The notes under the pieces are model-generated. The model ran no database searches, had not been told where the DNA came from, and saw nothing but the letters and a program-made list of their open reading frames with translations. 64,000 bases of DNA from Fidelibacterota bacterium (GTDB taxonomy: Bacteria > Pseudomonadota > Alphaproteobacteria > Rhodospirillales > Rhodospirillaceae), in assembly GCA_947475295.1 (NCBI GenBank), contig CANJLF010000001.1, positions 1 through 64,000 of the forward strand, read 5' to 3'. Each line of letters begins with the position of its first letter. Position 1 is the first letter of the stretch. Below are positions 58,022 through 64,000 of the stretch, in pieces. The translations under genes and the position numbers were made by a program.

Positions 58022-58768
58022 AGTACCCATGATAGGTGTGCCACCCTTGGCGCGCATCAAGGCTTCGACTTCCGCCAGCACGGCAATAATCGCGGCTTTG
58101 TCGGTCGAGCGCGCGACGATGCTGGTGGCGTGCTTCCCGTCGCTCGTAAACGGATAGCTCCCAACGCTCACATGCGGATAGCGGTTCTGGATGTCAGTCA
58201 GCTCGGCGGCGATGTCGCCTTCTCTGACAACGGCGTCGACGTGATTGGAGAGCATGGGGTCGCCGCGCCTTAGCGTCGGCGCCAGGGCCTCAAACATGGC
58301 TTGCGCGATTTTGGGAATGCCCGCCATGACGTAAACGTTGGCGATGCGGAATCCCGGCGCGATGCTGACGCCGTTGTCGATCAAATCCACATCGGGCCCG
58401 TCGGGCACTTCGGCCATTTTCAGGCGCGCGGCGTTGGGCTCGTGGCCGTAGTAATTCACCAGACGCCGCACCGCTTCCGGATGGCGCACGACCTTGCGGC
58501 CAAAAGCCTCGGCCACGCAGGCCGTGGTGATGTCGTCGTGGGTCGGCCCGATGCCGCCGGTGGTGAAGACATAGGTATAAAGCGCGCGGCAGGTATTGAG
58601 CGTCTCGACAATCACGCTGGGCACATCGGGAATGACGCGGCATTCCTTCAGTCGGATGCCCAGGGCGCCTAAGCGCTCGCCGAGGAAATTCAAATTAGCG
58701 TCCTGCGTGCGGCCCGAGAGAATCTCGTCGCCAATGATCAGCAGGCATGCGGTGGGGGCTTCGCTCAT
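58013..58768 (-). CDS. Molybdopterin-binding (CinA N-terminal/MoaB-type) domain protein
   Basis: The 251-residue protein begins CLLIIGDEILSGRTQDANLN and has TTGGIGPTHDDITTACVAEAFG, both hallmarks of the MoCF_biosynth domain of CinA. It lacks the C-terminal CinA deamidase domain, so it is the stand-alone form. In stand-alone proteins this domain can hydrolyse ADP-ribose or bind molybdopterin; here the activity is unknown. Confidence 0.88.
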   Translation of the reverse strand: MSEAPTACLLIIGDEILSGRTQDANLNFLGERLGALGIRLKECRVIPDVPSVIVETLNTCRALYTYVFTTGGIGPTHDDITTACVAEAFGRKVVRHPEAVRRLVNYYGHEPNAARLKMAEVPDGPDVDLIDNGVSIAPGFRIANVYVMAGIPKIAQAMFEALAPTLRRGDPMLSNHVDAVVREGDIAAELTDIQNRYPHVSVGSYPFTSDGKHATSIVARSTDKAAIIAVLAEVEALMRAKGGTPIMGTLL

Positions 58769-58787
58769 GGCCCAGAGTTTCGCCGGT

Positions 58788-59321
58788 CTAGAGCCAGTCC
58801 TGCAAGAACGGAATCAACGGTAAATCGGCCGGCGGCATGGGGTAGTCGCGCAAGCGTTCGGCCCGCACCCAGGCCAGTTTCTGGCCTTCCCGGGCGGTGA
58901 TTTTGCCCTGCCATTGGCGGCAGACATAAAGCGGCATCATCAGGTGAAAGTTCTCATAGGAATGGGAGGCGAAGGTGAGGGGGGCCAAGCAGCTCGCCCG
59001 GATATCGACGCCCAGTTCCTCGCGCAGCTCGCGGATCAAGGCCCCTTCCGGCGTCTCGCCGTCTTCGATCTTGCCGCCGGGAAATTCCCAAAGCCCAGCC
59101 AGGGCTTTACCTTCAGGACGTTGCGCGAGCAGAATCCGCCCGTCGGCATCCAGCAGCGCCACGGCCACGACATTGACCGTGCGTAATCCTAAGCGCGGCG
59201 TCGGAACGGCGGCTGAGACGCAGCCGTCTTCCTCCTCCGCCGGCGTAGAGCCGCCTCCGTTTGAATCGCGCGCGTTTACCGCGCGCGGCGCGCCGGGGGC
59301 GCTAGTTTCTATAGGAGCCAT
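58788..59321 (-). CDS. mutT: MutT-type Nudix hydrolase
   Basis: The product (177 aa from ATG 59321) has a Nudix box GGKIEDGETPEGALIRELRE followed by ELGV and a MutT-like length and tail. It is expected to hydrolyse 8-oxo-dGTP and related nucleotides. The start overlaps the argJ end by 20 bp, and the first ~50 residues are a poorly ordered acidic/Pro-rich extension. argJ followed by mutT next to secA is a conserved alphaproteobacterial order. Confidence 0.9.
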   Translation of the reverse strand: MAPIETSAPGAPRAVNARDSNGGGSTPAEEEDGCVSAAVPTPRLGLRTVNVVAVALLDADGRILLAQRPEGKALAGLWEFPGGKIEDGETPEGALIRELREELGVDIRASCLAPLTFASHSYENFHLMMPLYVCRQWQGKITAREGQKLAWVRAERLRDYPMPPADLPLIPFLQDWL

Positions 59322-60534
59322 TAATATCGATGTAACCGTGCGTGAGGTCGCAAGTCCACACTGTCGCCGCACCTTTGCTGATGCCGACGTCCACTTCGAT
59401 CAGAATCTCGCGGCCCTTCATGTGTGCGGTCACCGGCGCTTCGTCGTAACCGGGCACGGCTTCACCGGCGCGCGCCACCTGCACGCCGCCGATGGTGATG
59501 GCCAGCCGGTCACGGCTGGCTTTCTCGCCGGCCTTGCCCACGGCCATGACGATGCGGCCCCAGTTGGCGTCCTCGCCGGCGATGGCGGTTTTCACCAAGG
59601 GCGAATTGGCGATCGACATGGCGATGCGCCGCGCGGCGGTGTCGTTATCGGCGCCCGTCAGGCGGATTTCGATAAACTTGGTGGCGCCTTCGCCGTCGCG
59701 CGCTACCTGCTTGGCGAGATCGATCAACAGATCATCGAGTTTGGCCCTGAATTCCGTCAGCCGCGGATCGACGGCGCTCCCGACAAAGCGGTGCTTGGCC
59801 TGGCCGGTGGCGAACATCAGCAAGGTGTCCGAGGTGGACGTGTCGCCGTCCACGGTCACGCAGTTAAAGCTTTTGGCCGCGCCCGCTGTGATCAGCGTCT
59901 GCACGGCGGCCGGTTCTAGGGCCGCGTCGGTGAACACGTAGGCCAGCATCGTCGCCATGTCGGGCGCGATCATGCCCGAGCCCTTACAGAAGCCGTTGAT
60001 GGTCACCGGTATGCCGTCGATGCTGCACGTGCGCGTCGCGGCCTTGGCGAAGGTATCGGTGGTCATGATCGCCTTGGCGGCCTCGGTCCAAGTGTCTTCC
60101 TTCAACGTCGCCCTGGCATTGGGCAAGGCGTCGACAATTTTTTCGGCCGGCAGCGGTACGCCTATGGTGCCTGTCGACGAAATGAACACTTCGTTGCGCT
60201 TGCAGCCAAACGTCTTGACGGCGGCCTCGACCGTGGCTGCGACCGTCGCGATCCCCTTCTGGCCGGTGAAGGCATTGGCGTTGCCGGCATTGACGATCAG
60301 AACCCGCGCCTTGCCGCCCTTGAGGTTGGCTCTGCACAGGTCCACCGGGGCCGAGGCGGTCAGGGATTTGGTCAGCACGCCGCCCACGGTCGTTCCGGCG
60401 GTCAATTCCGCCACCATCAGATCGACGCGGTCCTGGTAACGAATGCCGGACGCGACGGCGGCCAGCCGGACCCCCCTTAAAGTCGGCAGGGTCGGGAAAG
60501 TCGGCGGCGCTAAAGGCGAAATCGTATGGGCCAT
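59302..60534 (-). CDS. argJ: Bifunctional glutamate N-acetyltransferase/amino-acid acetyltransferase ArgJ
   Basis: ArgJ transfers acetyl from N-acetylornithine to glutamate in the arginine acetyl cycle. The product (410 aa from ATG 60534) has the autocleavage site in SGMIAPDMATMLAY, with Thr195 as the new N-terminal nucleophile of the beta chain, and CVTVDGDTSTSDTLL. It ends with the typical DINGSYRN. The upstream frame to 60609 is not conserved. It is divergent from secA. Confidence 0.95.
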   Translation of the reverse strand: MAHTISPLAPPTFPTLPTLRGVRLAAVASGIRYQDRVDLMVAELTAGTTVGGVLTKSLTASAPVDLCRANLKGGKARVLIVNAGNANAFTGQKGIATVAATVEAAVKTFGCKRNEVFISSTGTIGVPLPAEKIVDALPNARATLKEDTWTEAAKAIMTTDTFAKAATRTCSIDGIPVTINGFCKGSGMIAPDMATMLAYVFTDAALEPAAVQTLITAGAAKSFNCVTVDGDTSTSDTLLMFATGQAKHRFVGSAVDPRLTEFRAKLDDLLIDLAKQVARDGEGATKFIEIRLTGADNDTAARRIAMSIANSPLVKTAIAGEDANWGRIVMAVGKAGEKASRDRLAITIGGVQVARAGEAVPGYDEAPVTAHMKGREILIEVDVGISKGAATVWTCDLTHGYIDINGSYRN

Positions 60535-60840
60535 GGCGGAACTCGGAGCAATCGTTAAAAAACGCCGTGCTTCAATGACATAAGCGCCCCCCGGGGACAA
60601 GCGGCGCAACAGGCACCGGCAGAGTCCCGCCGCGCGGCGAAATAAGCCGGGTCCGAGTAAATTTTTGCCTCATAAAGGCTCAAAATATCAAGGAAATCCG
60701 CGGAATCTTCGGGAGGCGTCGTTGACTTCGGGGCACCCAGCTTCTATCTCTTCGCCACCACTGTCTAAGTTTTGCGTTCTATTTCCATTCAGTCACGGGC
60801 AGGCCCTAGGCCAGCCCCATTTCCCGTCTTTGAGGTTGCT
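60535..60840. promoter_or_regulatory. Divergent argJ/secA region with candidate secA promoter
   Basis: TTGACT (60722-60727) and TATCTC (60745-60750) are separated by 17 bp, upstream of the secA ATG by about 90 bp, a fair sigma-70-type match. The rest has an AT-rich part (about 60655-60700) and no gene. An in-frame ATG-like start at 60772 precedes secA but is not conserved. Confidence 0.45.
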
Positions 60841-63567
60841 ATGCTCGGCGCTCTCGCCAAACGGATATTCGGGTCGGCCAACGACCGCTTGATCAAGTCG
60901 CTGCGCCCCACCGTCGAGGCGATCAATGACAAGGAAGCCGAGGTCGCCGCCCTGGACGACGCTGGCGTGCGGGCCCGCACCGCCTGGCTCAAGGGTCGCC
61001 TGGAAGCCGGGGAAAGCCTGGACGACATCCTCGTGGATGCTTTCGCCACCGTCCGTGAAGCCGCCAAACGCACCCTGAAACAGCGCCACTTCGACACCCA
61101 GATCATGGGCGGCATGGTTCTGCATAAGGGCATGATCGCAGAGATGGGCACCGGCGAAGGCAAGACCCTGGTTTCGACCCTGCCGGTTTACCTCAACGCC
61201 CTGTCCGGCAAGGGCGTGCACGTGGTCACCGTCAACGACTACCTGGCCAGCCGCGACGCCGACTGGATGGGCCAGATCTACCGTTTCCTCGGCCTCACCG
61301 TCGGTTGCATCGTGCACAACCTGTCCGACGACCAGCGCCGCAGCGCCTACGCCTGCGATATCACCTACGGCACCAACAACGAACTCGGCTTCGACTTCCT
61401 GCGCGACAACATGAAGTATTCGATGGAGGACATGGTCCACCGCGACTTCAACTACGCCATCGTCGACGAAGTCGACTCCATCCTGATTGACGAAGCTCGC
61501 ACGCCGCTGATCATCTCGGGCCCCTCTCAAGACAACACCGATCTCTACGACCGGGTCGACAAAATTATTCCGCTGCTGAAAGCCGAGCACTTCGAGAAAG
61601 ACGAAAAACAGCGCTCCATCACTTTCACCGACGCCGGCACCGAATACGCCGAGCAGATCTTGAACGACAAGGGCATCCTGACCGAAGGCGCGCTCTACGA
61701 TTTGCACAACGTCTCGCTGGTCCACCACCTGAACCAGGCTTTGCGCGCCCATCACATGTTCAAGCGCGATGTCGATTATCTGGTGAAGGACAACAAGGTC
61801 CACCTGATCGACGAATTCACCGGCCGCATCATGGAAGGCCGCAGACTGTCGGAAGGCTTGCATCAGGCCATCGAAGCCAAGGAAGGCGTCGAGGTTCAGA
61901 ACGAGAACCAGACGCTGGCCACCATTACCTTCCAGAATTATTTCCGTATGTATCCCAAGCTGTCTGGTATGACCGGCACAGCCATGACCGAGGCCGAGGA
62001 ATTCGGCCAGATCTACGGCCTGGAAGTGGTCGATGTGCCGCCCAATGTGCCGCGTGTGCGCATCGACGGCCACGACGAAGTCTACCGTTCGGCCGACGAA
62101 AAATACGCTGCGATCATCCAACTCATCGAGGAATGCTACGAACGTCAGCAGCCGGTGCTGGTGGGCACCGTATCGATTGAGAAATCCGAGACACTAGCCA
62201 CGCTCCTGCGCAAAAACAAAAAGATCATGCCGCAGGTCTTGAACGCCAAGTACCACGAGCAGGAAGCCTTCATCATTGCCCAGGCCGGTGTGCCGGGCTC
62301 AGTCACCATCGCCACCAACATGGCCGGCCGCGGCACCGACATTCAGCTCGGCGGCAACGCCGACGCGCGCATCATGGCGGACGAAAAGATCAAAGGCCTG
62401 GCGTTGTCCGAGGAAGAAAAGGCCGCCATCCGCGCCGACGTTGCGGAAAAGAAGCAAATCGCCATGGCCGCCGGCGGGCTTTACGTCATCGGCACCGAGC
62501 GCCACGAAAGCCGGCGCATCGACAACCAGCTGCGCGGCCGTTCGGGCCGTCAGGGCGACCCCGGCGCCTCCAAGTTCTTCCTGTCGCTACAGGACGATTT
62601 GATGCGGATTTTCGGCTCCGAGCGCATGGACAGCATGCTCCAGCGCCTAGGGTTGGAGAAGGGCGAAGCCATCATCCATCCGTGGATCAACAAGGCCATT
62701 GAGAAAGCCCAGCAGAAGGTCGAAGCCCGCAACTTCGACATCCGGAAGAATTTGCTGCAGTTCGACGACGTCATGAATGACCAGCGCCGCGTCATCTTCG
62801 AACAGCGCCGCGAGATGATGAGCAGCGAAGACCTGTCGGACATGATCAACGACATGCGCCACCAGACCATCCTCGATATGGTGGCGAAATTCATTCCCGA
62901 ACGCGCCATGCACGAGCAATGGGATATCGCGGGATTGCACGAGGAAACCGTGCGCATCCTTAGCCTCGACCTGCCGCTCGCCGAATGGGCGGCCGAGGAA
63001 GGCATCGCCGACGAGGAAATGCGCGAACGCATTCAAGCAGCCTCCGATGCCAAATTGACCGCCAAGACCGCGGAGATCGGGCCCGAACTCATGCGCCGCG
63101 TCGAGAAAAGCATCGTCTTGCAAATGATCGATCAGGGCTGGCGCGACCACCTGGCCCAGCTCGACATGCTGCGCCACAGCGTCAACTTGCGCGCCTACGG
63201 CCAGAAGCAGCCGCTGCTGGAATATCAGCGCGAAGCTTTCAACATGTTCAATGACTTGATGTCGGGCTTGCGCGAACGCGTCACCGCGTTCCTGTCGCGC
63301 GTTGAACTTCGCCCTCAAACGCCGCCGGAAGATCTCGAGCCGCAGGCGCCGCAACGCCTGCGCGCAATTCACGAGACCCCCGCCGGTCAATTCGGCGAAG
63401 ATGCCACGGCGGAAACGGCGCGGCGCGCGGTTTCGCGCGTGGCGCCGGAAGAGCGCAACCCCAACGACCCTGCGACCTGGGGCAAGGTTGCGCGCAACGA
63501 AGCCTGTCCTTGCGGCTCGGGGAAGAAGTTCAAGCACTGTCACGGCGCCGTGGAAGAAGTCGCCTAG
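60841..63567 (+). CDS. secA: Protein translocase ATPase SecA
   Basis: SecA drives preproteins through SecYEG. The 908-residue protein has the Walker A MGTGEGKT (102-109), the DEAD-like [14 protein letters not shown], the second helicase domain with [16 protein letters not shown], and the C-terminal zinc-binding [14 protein letters not shown] for SecB and lipid contact. ATG 60841 gives the conserved N terminus [16 protein letters not shown]. Length is normal for alphaproteobacteria. A weak T-rich end, GCGGCTGCTTTTTT, follows the stop at 63570-63582. Confidence 0.97.
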   Translation: MLGALAKRIFGSANDRLIKSLRPTVEAINDKEAEVAALDDAGVRARTAWLKGRLEAGESLDDILVDAFATVREAAKRTLKQRHFDTQIMGGMVLHKGMIAEMGTGEGKTLVSTLPVYLNALSGKGVHVVTVNDYLASRDADWMGQIYRFLGLTVGCIVHNLSDDQRRSAYACDITYGTNNELGFDFLRDNMKYSMEDMVHRDFNYAIVDEVDSILIDEARTPLIISGPSQDNTDLYDRVDKIIPLLKAEHFEKDEKQRSITFTDAGTEYAEQILNDKGILTEGALYDLHNVSLVHHLNQALRAHHMFKRDVDYLVKDNKVHLIDEFTGRIMEGRRLSEGLHQAIEAKEGVEVQNENQTLATITFQNYFRMYPKLSGMTGTAMTEAEEFGQIYGLEVVDVPPNVPRVRIDGHDEVYRSADEKYAAIIQLIEECYERQQPVLVGTVSIEKSETLATLLRKNKKIMPQVLNAKYHEQEAFIIAQAGVPGSVTIATNMAGRGTDIQLGGNADARIMADEKIKGLALSEEEKAAIRADVAEKKQIAMAAGGLYVIGTERHESRRIDNQLRGRSGRQGDPGASKFFLSLQDDLMRIFGSERMDSMLQRLGLEKGEAIIHPWINKAIEKAQQKVEARNFDIRKNLLQFDDVMNDQRRVIFEQRREMMSSEDLSDMINDMRHQTILDMVAKFIPERAMHEQWDIAGLHEETVRILSLDLPLAEWAAEEGIADEEMRERIQAASDAKLTAKTAEIGPELMRRVEKSIVLQMIDQGWRDHLAQLDMLRHSVNLRAYGQKQPLLEYQREAFNMFNDLMSGLRERVTAFLSRVELRPQTPPEDLEPQAPQRLRAIHETPAGQFGEDATAETARRAVSRVAPEERNPNDPATWGKVARNEACPCGSGKKFKHCHGAVEEVA

Positions 63568-63605
63568 AGCGGCTGCTTTTTTCATTCGCGCCTTCAGCCG
63601 GAGCG

Positions 63606-63774
63606 CTAGCGGAGCGGATTTGACATTTGCATCCGACCGAGGTGCGAAACTGTGAGGCGAATGTCAAATCCTAAGCTCCGCTAGAATCATATATTTCCTA
63701 GTCGTCCTTAGATTCTAACATTCGCGAAGAGTGCAGGGCGAACTGGGATGCGAATGTTAGAGTTGGACCACTAG
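63606..63774. repeat. Twin-hairpin inverted element, copy A
   Basis: Two opposed hairpins flank a 13-nt AT-rich linker (AATCATATATTTC, 63685-63697). Hairpin 1 (63606-63684): outer stem CTAGCGGAGC with GCTCCGCTAG, inner stem GGATTTGACATTTGC with GCGAATGTCAAATCC (one G-T wobble), 26-nt loop, extra TAA on the right arm. Hairpin 2 (63698-63774): outer stem CTAGTCGTCC with GGACCACTAG (one mismatch), inner stem GATTCTAACATTCGC with GCGAATGTTAGAGTT (imperfect at the base), 24-nt loop, extra TTA on the left arm. The halves are inverted relatives of each other. It lies between secA and the amidotransferase gene and ends 3 bp before the latter's ATG. Confidence 0.88.
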
Positions 63775-63777
63775 ATC

Positions 63778-64000
63778 ATGGCCGCTGTTACCGCCCTTCG
63801 CCATGTCGCCTTTGAGGATTTGGGAATCCTCGAAGATCTGTGCGCTGCACGGAAGTGGCCGGTCACCTATGTCGAGGCGCCTGTCGTCGACTGGAAGACC
63901 TTCGACCCCTTAGCGCCCGATCTTCTTGTTGTCCTGGGCGGTCCCATCGGCGCCTACGAGGAACATCTCTATCCCTTCCTGACGCCGGAAATCGCCGCCA
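63778..64000 (+). CDS. Class I glutamine amidotransferase (GMP synthase-like), partial
   Basis: The frame opens at ATG 63778 and runs off the window; 74 residues are seen (MAAVTALRHVAFEDLGILED, then LLVVLGGPIGAYEE). This matches the N-terminal part of stand-alone GATase1 proteins related to the GMP synthase amidotransferase domain; the catalytic Cys, His and Glu lie beyond the window. A clear ribosome binding site is not seen, and the element just upstream overlaps the likely leader. Confidence 0.75.
   Translation, partial: MAAVTALRHVAFEDLGILEDLCAARKWPVTYVEAPVVDWKTFDPLAPDLLVVLGGPIGAYEEHLYPFLTPEIAA

Overview
This 64 kb window is a GC-rich chromosomal segment of an alphaproteobacterium. The evidence is gene order and gene content: dnaA-dnaN-recF-gyrB; a SUV3-like helicase followed by an S4-domain protein, fdxA and carD; argJ-mutT beside secA; a complete System I cytochrome c maturation operon; an Hsp20 gene with a ROSE-like leader; GANTC sites clustered upstream of dnaA; and an AtoE/KorAB metabolic complement. 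The genus cannot be fixed from the sequence alone. The window opens on 21 C residues, probably a contig-end artefact, and ends inside a glutamine-amidotransferase gene.

Layout. 0.6-8.3 kb: replication and repair genes (dnaA, dnaN, recF, gyrB, alkC). 8.3-12.1 kb: a lysine-rich ribbon-helix-helix protein, a class A penicillin-binding protein and a SleB-type wall hydrolase. 12.0-21.4 kb, minus strand: ccmABCDEFGHI followed by a SCO protein, a UPF0260 cysteine protein and a YgjP-type metalloprotease, mostly with overlapping or nearly touching ends. 21.7-28.0 kb: aconitase, signal peptidase I, HtpG and a ribosome-hibernation factor. 28.2-33.1 kb: helicase, S4 protein, a DUF938 methyltransferase, 7Fe ferredoxin and CarD. 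33.2-37.5 kb: a degenerate SNase-fold protein, an EpmC-like protein, a TetR regulator, a GH17-like hydrolase and cystathionine beta-lyase. 37.7-41.5 kb: KorA/KorB 2-oxoacid:ferredoxin oxidoreductase and a cyclic-nucleotide-binding protein. 41.5-51.0 kb: accessory metabolism and transport (GNAT, MFS, Hsp20, MBL hydrolase, AtoE-like permease, aldolase/SDR fusion, two tandem solute-binding proteins). 51.2-57.2 kb: a TonB receptor interrupted by an in-frame amber codon, two methyltransferases around tRNA-Leu(UAA), and a pair of YkgJ-type cysteine-cluster proteins. 57.2-64 kb: RluA-type synthase, MoCF-domain protein, MutT, ArgJ, SecA and the partial amidotransferase.

How the genes fit together. 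The ccm/sco block supports c-type cytochrome and oxidase copper-centre assembly, so respiration uses cytochrome c. Ferredoxin FdxA and KorAB suggest that 2-oxoglutarate (or another 2-oxoacid) can be oxidised with ferredoxin as acceptor, next to a normal aconitase. HtpG and Hsp20 look heat-regulated: each has a candidate sigma-32 promoter and Hsp20 also has an RNA-thermometer-like hairpin over its ribosome binding site.

The most unusual signal is a pair of intergenic twin-hairpin elements at 28059-28226 and 63606-63774. They have nearly identical length (168 and 169 bp) and architecture: two hairpins in inverted orientation, each bounded by CTAG-type ends with a 10-bp outer stem, a 3-nt bulge on the linker-facing arm, a 13-15 bp inner stem and a 24-30 nt loop. 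Both have a similar 13-nt AT-rich linker, but their stem sequences are almost wholly different and compensate on both arms. I do not recognise this element as a described family.
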